From assembly GCA_023245915.1 (NCBI GenBank), contig JAHFJK010000011.1:1-18560 (forward strand): a stretch of 18,560 bases of DNA. The letters run 5' to 3'. The first letter of the stretch is position 1. Every line of letters starts with the position of its first letter. This document shows, in pieces, positions 6,091 through 13,800 of this stretch. Position numbers and translations under genes: made by a program. The DNA comes from Candidatus Doudnabacteria bacterium (GTDB taxonomy: Bacteria; Patescibacteriota; Doudnabacteria; UBA920). A model generated the notes under the pieces. That model saw only the letters and a program-made list of their open reading frames with translations. It made no database searches and was not told the DNA's origin.

Positions 6091-6813
6091 ATGAAAGGAA
6101 TCATTCTCTCCGGTGGGCAGGGCAGCCGTTTAAATCCGCTGACCAAAGTCACCAGCAAACAGCTTTTGCCGGTTTACAATAAACCGATGATTTTTTATCC
6201 TCTGGAGACCCTGCTCAAAGCCGGCATAAAAGACATTTTGTTAATTGTCGCGCCGGAGCATTCGGACGATTATTTAAAGCTGTTGGGCTCCGGAGCGGAA
6301 TTTGGCGCCCGTTTTGCCTACGAAATCCAGGACAAGCCCGAAGGCCTGGCCCAGGCTTTTGTCATTGGCGCAAACTTTATTGGCCAGGACAACGTCTGCA
6401 TGATTTTGGGCGACAACATTTTTGACCATGACTTTACCCGCGCTATCCAAAATTTTAAAAAGGGCGCCCAAATTTTTGCCAAGCAGGTTGCTGACCCCGA
6501 GCGTTCCGGGGTGGTTCAGTTTAATGAACAAATGCAGGCCGTAAAAATTGTGGAAAAACCCAAAGAGTTTTTGTCGGCTTATGCCATAACCGGCCTGTAT
6601 TTGTATGATAGCCGCGTGGTGGAAGTTGCCAGGCAGGTCAAGCCCTCGGCCCGTGGAGAAATGGAAATTACCGACCTGCATAACTGGTATTTGGAAAAAG
6701 GTGAATTGCAGGTTGATGTGATTGAGGGGCAATGGCTGGACGCCGGCACCTTTGAATCCCTGTTTGAGGCAGGGGAGTACGCAAGAAAGAAAGCCAATGC
6801 AATCAAAAATTGA
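6091..6813 (+). CDS. rfbA: Glucose-1-phosphate thymidylyltransferase, short form
   Basis: 240-residue nucleotidyltransferase (RmlA) that makes dTDP-glucose from dTTP and glucose-1-phosphate, the substrate for the preceding dehydratase. Motifs are the nucleotide-binding loop GGQGSRLNPLTKVTSKQ (with Ser where Thr is usual in GxGTRL), LLPVYNKPMIFYPLETL, the LGDNIF metal site and GEMEITDLHNWYL. It lacks the C-terminal part of the ~290-residue enterobacterial enzyme and belongs with the shorter forms seen in many bacteria and archaea. A TTG-started longer reading from 6046 runs back into the inter-genic repeat; the ATG at 6091 gives the canonical MKGIILSGG start. Its end overlaps the next gene by 17 nt. 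Confidence 0.93.
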   Translation: MKGIILSGGQGSRLNPLTKVTSKQLLPVYNKPMIFYPLETLLKAGIKDILLIVAPEHSDDYLKLLGSGAEFGARFAYEIQDKPEGLAQAFVIGANFIGQDNVCMILGDNIFDHDFTRAIQNFKKGAQIFAKQVADPERSGVVQFNEQMQAVKIVEKPKEFLSAYAITGLYLYDSRVVEVARQVKPSARGEMEITDLHNWYLEKGELQVDVIEGQWLDAGTFESLFEAGEYARKKANAIKN

Positions 6814-7756
6814 AAAAATTATCTTTACGGCGCTGACCGCGCTTGTCTCGACTTTAGGTTACCAGGCGCTAATATATATTATTAACCTTAACCAGACAAG
6901 CATCTTTGTTCAGGTGGCTTTGGCCCTGTATGTTTACTTAATGTTAAAAATTTTATTGCTTTACGACCTGCATTTTAAAAGCCGCGGCAGTCTGGCAAGG
7001 GCGCGGCTTAAGCATGGCGGGATTACCCGGGTAATGGAACGGAATTTTAAAATTTATTTTTCTACACTCCTGAATCGCACCAGTCATTTATGGCAAAGGC
7101 GTAATTTTGGGTTGTACTTTAATTACTTGCTATTGCCGACGTTAATTTTCTGGTCTACAACGATAATTATTTATTTAAATTTTGGTTTTTTTAAGTTCCA
7201 GCAGTTTTTTGCTTTTTTCTCCACCCTGGGCGCCGCCCTGCTTTATTGGAACATTAAAGAAATTTTTTCCCGGAAAAAAGAAATTGTGGACAGCGACATT
7301 TTTGTTATGCTGACCGTCTGCAAAATTTACGCCGCGGCCGTGACTTTTGGCGCGGCCATGGCGATTCTGCGCAACTTCTGCCTGCCGCCGCAGTATTTTT
7401 CCCTCATAGTTTTTTGTGTCAGCTTTTCCCTGATTTTCCAGGCCCTGTTCCAGCATCGGCTGACGACTGTCAAAAATTTAACAGCAGCTTTTTTTATTAG
7501 CTTAGCCCAAGCATTAACGGCTTTTTTTGTCTACGCTAATTGGGGTTTCAATTTTTACACCGCGGCCGCGTTTCTAACAGTCACTTATAACCTGTTATGG
7601 GGCAGCTTTCATTACTATTTGGACCGCGCGTTAAGCCTGAAAGCCTTTGTGGAAATTTTATTTATTTCTTTGATTGTTGGAGCTATGCTTTTTGGGGTAA
7701 CAAATTTTAAAGCCAGGCTGCTTGACGGGTGTGATTATAGAAATTTGAGTATTTAG
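6797..7756 (+). CDS. Polytopic membrane protein, unknown function
   Basis: 319-residue hydrophobic protein with about eight predicted membrane helices (roughly 5-27, 32-58, 111-133, 139-158, 175-196, 204-226, 231-252, 285-307). A large basic loop (61-105) contains KSRGSLARARLKHGG and LWQRRNF. I recognise no family or active-site motif. A longer reading starting at 6722 merely runs through rfbA in another frame; the ATG at 6797 is chosen because it gives a proper N-terminus and overlaps the end of rfbA by 17 nt, implying translational coupling. It is the last gene before a strong bidirectional terminator. The position after rfbA suggests a role in envelope glycan assembly or export, but that rests on context alone. 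Confidence 0.78.
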   Translation: MQSKIEKIIFTALTALVSTLGYQALIYIINLNQTSIFVQVALALYVYLMLKILLLYDLHFKSRGSLARARLKHGGITRVMERNFKIYFSTLLNRTSHLWQRRNFGLYFNYLLLPTLIFWSTTIIIYLNFGFFKFQQFFAFFSTLGAALLYWNIKEIFSRKKEIVDSDIFVMLTVCKIYAAAVTFGAAMAILRNFCLPPQYFSLIVFCVSFSLIFQALFQHRLTTVKNLTAAFFISLAQALTAFFVYANWGFNFYTAAAFLTVTYNLLWGSFHYYLDRALSLKAFVEILFISLIVGAMLFGVTNFKARLLDGCDYRNLSI

Positions 7757-7772
7757 AAAATATTTGAAAAGC

Positions 7773-7806
7773 AAAATCCCCCGGAAAATCGAGTCCGGGG
7801 GATTTT
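7773..7806. terminator. Bidirectional intrinsic terminator
   Basis: AAAATCCCCCGGA (7773-7785) and TCCGGGGGATTTT (7794-7806) form a perfect 13-bp stem with an 8-nt loop. The A-rich left end and T-rich right end serve both strands. It lies between two convergent genes, 16 nt after the plus-strand stop and 22 nt after the minus-strand stop. Confidence 0.92.
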
Positions 7807-7828
7807 AATAGCCAAAATCGTGTTGAGG

Positions 7829-8137
7829 TTAGATTGTCTTGGTTTGGGTGATCTCATCTACACGAATTTGATGTTTGAGTAACTCGTCGGTAACGTGTTG
7901 CAATTGGTTAGCTGGGACAGTTGCTTCAATAAATTGTCCTGCAACACTCAAACTGTCTCTGTCTGTTTGTAAGCCTTTTGCTGTAAGCAACCAGGTCGCG
8001 CTCCAGAATTTATGCCGGAGCTCTCGCTCTTTGTCCGGCAATCCAGGCGGCAGCTGGGGAACGTAATATAGAAATACTTTTATTTGTTCTCCCCCGACAC
8101 TAGCAACATCGTTTTCCATATGCCCATCTTTTTTCAT
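7829..8137 (-). CDS. Small soluble protein, unknown function
   Basis: 102-residue protein (MKKDGHMENDVASVGGEQIK...) with no membrane segment and no motif I recognise. The middle part KERELRHKFWSATWLLTAKG followed by AGQFIEATVPANQLQHVTDELLKHQIRVDEI suggests a compact alpha/beta fold in which an ATV-type strand is followed by a helix. It is credible as a real gene. On the minus strand AAAGAGGGG lies four bases before the ATG at 8137, a good Shine-Dalgarno in a window where these are rare. It follows the CAP-domain gene by 28 nt on the same strand and ends just before the bidirectional terminator. An internal ATG seven codons in is a possible alternative start. Confidence 0.65.
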   Translation of the reverse strand: MKKDGHMENDVASVGGEQIKVFLYYVPQLPPGLPDKERELRHKFWSATWLLTAKGLQTDRDSLSVAGQFIEATVPANQLQHVTDELLKHQIRVDEITQTKTI

Positions 8138-8165
8138 ATTCCCCTCTTTGAATTTTATCCTTTGT

Positions 8166-9233
8166 TTAAACCCAGTACATAAAAGCTATTACTGCTAAAG
8201 CAATCAACAAAACCACGAGGTTGTTGATTTTTTTGTCTACGTGCGCGAGTTTTTTTTCCGCGGCTTGCTTTAAATCAGAACCCGCCAAAAATAGCAGGAC
8301 TAATCCGACAATTAAAATTAAATAGCGGTTAGAGTCGTAAGCTTTCATACCGCCCGCGGCATTGCCCACAATCCCTGGAGCAGAAACTTTATTGTCTGCT
8401 TGGCTTTTGGGAGTTGCAGTAGCTATAGTTTGATTTTTGGACGGAAAATAAAAATTGGCGTCCGGATTAGCGACCGCTATTTCTGTGCCTTTTGGCGGGA
8501 CACTGGACACGGGTGCTGTCTGGGGCTGGGCAGCGGCAGCCGGTGGTGGCGGAGCAGGCACAGGCTTTGCTGGTAAGGGTGGGGGAGTCGCAGGTTTGCT
8601 GGAAACTTTTGGCGGAGCGGGCGGAAGCGAAGCAGTGGTTTTTTTAGGCTTTGGCGCAGAAGCCAGGGTGCCAAAAGTATTGACAATGGCGGAGTGGTAG
8701 CGGCCTTGCGAGTTGTCGCCGAAAGCCAGGCCTAAGCCGTCGTCTTTAAAGCCTTCCTGCAAAATATTGGCCCGGTGCGTGGGGCTGTTCATCCAGGCGG
8801 CCACCAGGCTGTCGGTGTCGTAAAATTCAATGGCCAAATTTTCCCCCAGCTGAACATAAGGCGCGTAGCCGGCAGCCATAATCCTGTCCCAAATATAATG
8901 TCCGTCGGGATCGATATGGGCAAAATAATGACGCGCTTGCATGTCGTCAGCTTTGCTCTGGCCGGCGAAAGTCAATTTGCTGTTGGTGTTTAAAGTCACC
9001 AGATTCCTCAAAGAGCGTTGCTGATTTACAGCTGTTAGGATGTTGTCTGGGGTTAAATCGGAAGCCAGGATTAAATTGTCTTGCGGAAAAATTAGAGCTG
9101 CTAAAAATTTAGCTGTCAAAAACAGCACCAGCAAGATTGCCAGGTTACCGGCATTAAGAAGACCGCTCTCAGCCTGTTTGTAAAGCGCCTGTTTAGGCTT
9201 TAAATTCGAATCAATTTGATTGTTTTGTTCCAT
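8166..9233 (-). CDS. CAP-domain (SCP/PR1-like) membrane protein
   Basis: 355-residue protein. It has a short cytoplasmic N-terminus, a membrane anchor (30-49), an extracellular CAP domain (about 61-190) with HYFAHIDPDGHYIWDR, GENLA and SPTHRANIL (putative H106, E131, H153), a long Pro/Ala-rich linker (about 193-250) and two C-terminal hydrophobic segments (303-318, 337-354). Bacterial CAP proteins (YkwD-like) are exported and mostly of unknown biochemistry. Three membrane segments around one extracellular domain is uncommon for the family, which usually has just a signal peptide. A longer start at 9245 exists, but TAAAAT at 9251-9246 (minus strand) abuts it and resembles a -10 element. The start at 9233 is therefore preferred and would leave a leader of only a few bases. 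Confidence 0.88.
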   Translation of the reverse strand: MEQNNQIDSNLKPKQALYKQAESGLLNAGNLAILLVLFLTAKFLAALIFPQDNLILASDLTPDNILTAVNQQRSLRNLVTLNTNSKLTFAGQSKADDMQARHYFAHIDPDGHYIWDRIMAAGYAPYVQLGENLAIEFYDTDSLVAAWMNSPTHRANILQEGFKDDGLGLAFGDNSQGRYHSAIVNTFGTLASAPKPKKTTASLPPAPPKVSSKPATPPPLPAKPVPAPPPPAAAAQPQTAPVSSVPPKGTEIAVANPDANFYFPSKNQTIATATPKSQADNKVSAPGIVGNAAGGMKAYDSNRYLILIVGLVLLFLAGSDLKQAAEKKLAHVDKKINNLVVLLIALAVIAFMYWV

Positions 9234-9267
9234 AATTACAGGCATATTTTAGCATTTAATTCAGGAC

Positions 9268-9372
9268 TTGACCCCGTTAGAGTTTTCTAAAAGCTAATCA
9301 ATTTGTTAATATTATTGATAATTTAGTTGATTTTCTATTGCCTGGATATTATATAGAATTCTAACGGGGTTG
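9268..9372. repeat. 105-bp element with inverted ends and nested inner repeat
   Basis: ACCCCGTTAGA (9271-9281) and TCTAACGGGGT (9360-9370) are perfect 11-bp inverted ends, flanked outside by TTG and TGAC. Pairing continues inward with wobbles for several more bases, and an inner pair AATCAA (9296-9301) / TTGATT (9327-9332) gives a nested stem. It fills the gap between the divergent CAP and sortase genes. The right end overlaps the -35 box of the sortase promoter. It contains no ORF. It has the shape of a MITE-like element or a large operator; I recall ACCCCGTTAGA-type repeats in this group but cannot check. Confidence 0.7.
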
Positions 9373-9398
9373 ACAAATCCATTTTTTTGTGATAGTAT
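9370..9398 (+). promoter_or_regulatory. Strong sigma70-type promoter of the sortase gene
   Basis: TTGACA (9370-9375), 17-nt spacer, TAGTAT (9393-9398). Initiation would be expected near 9405, only about two bases before the ATG at 9407, so the mRNA is leaderless or nearly so. No Shine-Dalgarno is present. Confidence 0.75.
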
Positions 9399-9406
9399 AT
9401 TAAGTT

Positions 9407-10783
9407 ATGACTGAAGATAAAGCTATAAAAAAATATCCTGTCACCACAGGGGAAGTGGCCAAAATGCTTGGTCTGCCTTCGGCAGCGGTAAATTTGCCTT
9501 TAGGCACCTTTACACCCAAGACTGGCTCTTTGGGTGATTTGCCCATTGCTAATTTGCCAATAGGGGAAGTCGGGGATCGGAAGTCAGAAGCTGGAAGTCG
9601 GGGATCGGAAAACGGAGACAAACCCAAGTTTCACAAGCCAGCCAACTACTCGTCCGCAGCCGGTCATCGCATAGAGTCCTTAAACCAGCAGCAGGCTAAA
9701 CAGTCGGCCGCGTTTAGAATTGGCAAAGTTATTTTGCCTTATGCCGCCATTTTCACTATCGGCCTTTTTTTGTACTATTTCTTTTTTACCGGCGTAGATT
9801 TTGGCTCAATCTTCAAATCTCTCCCCAAGGCAGCTACAACAAAAGAAAGCCTGCTGCAGCAGCTGGAAAAGCAAAATTTGCAGGCTTACCAAACTTGGAT
9901 AAGCGGCTTTTATTATGATGTGCAGGATGCCAAAATCGTCGATCCCGAAACTGACAATTCCGGCAACGGCCTGTCAAACTTTCAAAAGTATCTTTTAAAT
10001 TTAAACCCAAAAGCTTATGATACTTTAGGTTTAGGCCAGGCTGACAGCCAGGCTTTAGCTATGGGAATTAATCCGTTGACCGGTTTAAGCCTGACACAAG
10101 ATCAAAAATCCGTAGTTGATAAATATGTGGATTTGGAAGTGGCCAGCAACCGGTTGGCGCTAAATCGGCTGCAGCAACCCGAAAGGGTTGCCGGGGTTAA
10201 CACAAATAATTCGGGCACGGCGCCAGGCGTCATAAATCCCCAGCCGTCGGTCAGCGGCACTCCCAGGCCGCCGGTAAATACCGGAGCTGATTTGAATTTT
10301 GCCTCAAGCAACCCAAATGACTGGGTTGTCGTCAACATCCAGGTGGCAGGGCGGCTGGAAATCCCATCACTGAAAATCAACGCCCCGATTATTTGGAGCA
10401 AACAGCCTGCAAGTTTTGAAAACGATTTGCGCGCCGGTGTCATTCACTATCCGGGTACGGCCATGCCCGGTCAAATTGGCACCACCTATATTTCCGGTCA
10501 CAGCAGTAACTACCTTTGGGCAAAAGGTGAATATAATACGATTTTTTCTCATTTGGGCGATTTAGCTGACAATACATCCGTAAAAATTACAGTTGTGCAA
10601 AAAAACGGCAAGGACGCCTTTTTCCATTATGTGGTTACAGGCCGAAAAGAGTATTCTCCCACGGACCAGAAGCAATTTGAAAACTCCGGCAAATCGGTTG
10701 TGGCTCTTTCCACCTGCTGGCCAGTTGGTTCAACGGCAAAAAGGCTGGTAGTGTTTGCTGAATTGACCCAAGTAGAGAAATAA
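9407..10783 (+). CDS. Membrane-anchored sortase (class E/D-like)
   Basis: 458-residue transpeptidase predicted to cleave PKTG-type sorting signals and attach surface proteins. Order: cytoplasmic N-terminus (1-106), membrane helix (107-127), coiled spacer, a degenerate calcium-binding thrombospondin-3-like region (about 173-225: DNSGNGLSNFQKYLLNLNP and GINPLTG), a linker, then the sortase barrel (about 316-455). Catalytic residues are H365 in YISGHSSNY, C437 in LSTCWPVG and R446 in AKRLVVF. The N-terminus starts with TTGEVAKMLGLP, like the first helix of a MerR-type HTH, but the rest of that fold is replaced by low-complexity sequence with a duplicated 18-nt repeat. FTPKTG at 35-40 resembles a sorting motif on the wrong side of the membrane. 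The following gene encodes a protein with a sortase-type tail. Confidence 0.92.
   Translation: MTEDKAIKKYPVTTGEVAKMLGLPSAAVNLPLGTFTPKTGSLGDLPIANLPIGEVGDRKSEAGSRGSENGDKPKFHKPANYSSAAGHRIESLNQQQAKQSAAFRIGKVILPYAAIFTIGLFLYYFFFTGVDFGSIFKSLPKAATTKESLLQQLEKQNLQAYQTWISGFYYDVQDAKIVDPETDNSGNGLSNFQKYLLNLNPKAYDTLGLGQADSQALAMGINPLTGLSLTQDQKSVVDKYVDLEVASNRLALNRLQQPERVAGVNTNNSGTAPGVINPQPSVSGTPRPPVNTGADLNFASSNPNDWVVVNIQVAGRLEIPSLKINAPIIWSKQPASFENDLRAGVIHYPGTAMPGQIGTTYISGHSSNYLWAKGEYNTIFSHLGDLADNTSVKITVVQKNGKDAFFHYVVTGRKEYSPTDQKQFENSGKSVVALSTCWPVGSTAKRLVVFAELTQVEK
9565..9610 (+). repeat. 18-nt direct repeat inside the sortase coding region
   Basis: GGAAGTCGGGGATCGGAA occurs at 9565-9582 and again at 9593-9610, offset by 28 nt. 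Because 28 is not a multiple of three, the copies are translated in different frames (GEVGDRK and GSRGSEN). This is expected for a repeat acquired as DNA rather than a repeated protein motif. Confidence 0.85.
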
Positions 10784-10808
10784 TCGCATATAAAAGCCGA
10801 AAAAAAAC

Positions 10809-10850
10809 TTGACAAAAGCTTAAAAAAATTTTATAATTACAGGTTATAAT
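10809..10850 (+). promoter_or_regulatory. Perfect-consensus sigma70 promoter of the surface-protein gene
   Basis: TTGACA (10809-10814), 17-nt spacer, TATAAT (10832-10837): exact consensus at both boxes and ideal spacing. A second TATAAT at 10845-10850 could give an alternative start 13 nt downstream. The leader would be about 35-50 nt and shows no Shine-Dalgarno before the ATG at 10892. This implies very high transcription of the surface protein. Confidence 0.88.
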
Positions 10851-10891
10851 TAACACCACATTAAATTAACCAATTCTCAATCTTTAAATCT

Positions 10892-13800
10892 ATGACCAAA
10901 TCCCAATCGCTTTTTAAAACAAAATTGAGCCTGACGGTTTTTGTATTTGGCGTAATTTTTGTTGGCTCTGTTTTTACTTTCATTCCCAGAAAAATGGAAG
11001 TCGCCAGATCTGAAAATTGTACTAATCAAGCGCCAACCGTTGCTACTTTAAACCCTTTTCCTATAACCTGGGATTATAATTCCAGGCTTGTTACCTGTAA
11101 TGATTATGCTCCTATTGCCGTTACCAATACTGCGGCAGAAAATTATAGCTCTTCAGCGGCGGCTTGGCCCGGGGAAGAGTTGTCAGTTTCAATTTACGTG
11201 CACGATGGAGCGCAACAGGGATTGGATGAAGATGATACGACTGCCCGCAACGTTCACGGAAACATTTTTATTAACGGCAAGACCATCAGCACGAGCTTTT
11301 CCGGTTCCAACACTAATACCAAGACCGGCAGTGTAAATATAGACTTACCGCTTGGCGGCAGCCTGCAATTTGTCCCGGGTAGCGGTCAATTTTTGGATGC
11401 TCAAAAATATCTCATTTCCGGAAACGATAATTTAGGCAATACAAATTTAGGAGCAAATGCGGGAGTTTTTGACATGGGAGATATGCGCGCTTGCTTTGAA
11501 TTTGCCAAATTTTATCGTTTTAGGGTCAGAGTCGTGGCTCCGCCAGTCCAGCCCCAACCCACCGGCAGGATTGGAGCCCTTTTGAAAGACCAGGACTGCC
11601 CCGCAACCACCCGGGATGCGATAGTCAGCTGGACCGTTAATCCTGACGTAAAACAGTCTGCGGTTTATGTGACTGACAACAATGGCGCTCCGCAATACTT
11701 TAGCGGTTTGCTTCAAGCTGAAAATGTGCCTGCGCAATATTTGACGCCGGAGCATACTTATACTTTCATCCTTTATAATGTCATCACGCCTGTAAGCAGT
11801 GAGCAGGAACTTGGCAGAACTAAAATAACTATTCCCAAAATTGATTGTGGCGGCGGCGGCGGGCCAACTCCTTCAGGCACGATTACCGTAGATAACCCAA
11901 ACCAGGATTGTTCTTCCGGTACCTTCAACACCCCGGTAAGATGGTCTGTTCAGAATGTTTCTCAGGCAGCAGTTTATGTGTCTGATAATAACCAAACCCC
12001 ACAATATTTTAGCGGTTTAATAAAAGGACCTCAGCAAGCTTTGGGTTTGCAGCCGCGTCACACCTATACTTTTATTTTATACAATGTCATAACTCCGGGA
12101 AAGAACGAAGTCAAACTCGACAATATTTCTTTGACCATACCGCCGCTTAGCTGTGGTGGCGGATCAAATTTAGTTTGTGTAGCCAGCCCGACAACTGCCA
12201 ATGTAAACCAGGATGTGACTTTTACAGCAACCGGCGGCAGCGCTCCTTATAATTGGTTTTCTGAAGCGGGAGTCAACGATGGCAACGGTCAAAGCATTGC
12301 CTTACGTTTTTCTTATGGCCCAAAACGAACAATGAAAGTTGTTGATGGCGATGGCAAAGAGGCAACTTGCAGTGTGACAATCAACACACCACCCCCTCAA
12401 CCCCCTAATCCTCCAACTATCTTTACGGCTACGGCAACCGCAACTGCCTCTGCTTCAGCTACTGTGGTTTGTCCGGATGGCACTACTGCGACTGCTACAG
12501 CAACCGCAACGGCTTTTGCAACTGCGAGCAGTAACATTAGTCAGGCAGATGCGAAAAATAAAGCCCAAGCCCAAGCCCAAGCTAATGCCGAAAGTCAGGC
12601 AAAAGCTAATGCCGAAGCCCAGGCTAGAGCCAAATGCCCAAACAACCCACCGCCTTGCGTGAGTAACGCTAACTTTGCCCTAAATGCATCTGCTCCAACC
12701 AAAACCGGTTCAACTTATTCCACTACCTTGACCTGGTCTTCAACCGGTAATCATCAAATTAAAATTACCCAGGTTAATCCGGGATCAACATCGGAAATTA
12801 ATTTAACTACCGGCCCAGCCAGCGGCAGTTTTAATGCGGGTGGTTTACAAGCCGGCAGCACTTATATTTTTAAAATGTATGATGCTAATTGCGGAACGTT
12901 CTTAACCTCAACCCAGGTTATAACTCCGGGTTTGCCGGGCCAACTGATTTGCTTTGCCTCGGCCTCGGCAATTAGCCCGGGCCAGGCGGCTAACTTTACT
13001 CTTACTGGTGGAGCAGCGCCTTATAATTGGAGCGGTGACGGCAACCCCGCATCGGGCAGCGGCCCAACCTATAATCCGGTATATAACAATGCTTCACAGA
13101 GCGCTGTAACCCATACTGTACAAGTATCCAGCAGTGACGGACAAACAACCAGCTGCAGTGTGATTGTCAACGGTCAACCCTCGACTGGCGGAGGCGGCGG
13201 AAATAATTGTACTAACAATTCCTGCAACACGACTACAACCAACACTTGCGTTAACAATTCCTGCAGCACTGTTTATATTACTTCCGGCGGCAATGTGGTT
13301 CCGGCCAATCAATTCAGCCAGCTGTCCATAACCAAGCAAGTCAGAAATTTCGGCAGCGGCAGTTTTCAAAACACTGTCACTGCCAACAACGGAGAGAGTA
13401 TTGAATTCCAAATTGTTATCCGCAACAGCGGAAACTACCTCGCCAATAATGTCAGAATTAACGACAATTTGCCTTCGGGTTTAAGTTTTGTTTCCGGCAA
13501 TTTCCAGAATGATTATTACATTGGTAACTTAAACGCGGGCGACAGCCGCACGATTACATTTCAGGCGCGCGTTAATACAGGTGGCTCAAACAGCATCCAA
13601 AATATTGCAACAGCCACATCGGATAACGCCGGTCAAGTTTCAGCCAGCGCTTGGGTATTTGTCAATACCGGCACTGTGGCAGGCGGCAACGTTAGTTTAA
13701 CCTACAGCAAGCGCGCGTTTAATCAAACTAAGAATTCCGACGCAACATCGGTTAGCGCCGCGCGCGAAGACTATATAACCTACACTTTAACCGTAACTAA

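Noticed and set aside
6274..6732. 152-residue minus-strand frame within rfbA
   Set aside because: Lies wholly antisense to a gene with clear enzyme motifs; no ribosome site or recognisable domain.
8455..8700. 81-residue Gly/Ala-rich plus-strand frame
   Set aside because: Antisense of the Pro/Ala-rich linker of the CAP protein; its composition is a by-product of that.
9268..9372. Insertion sequence with transposase
   Set aside because: Inverted ends are present, but the 105 bp holds no ORF and no flanking target duplication is visible; listed as a repeat element only.
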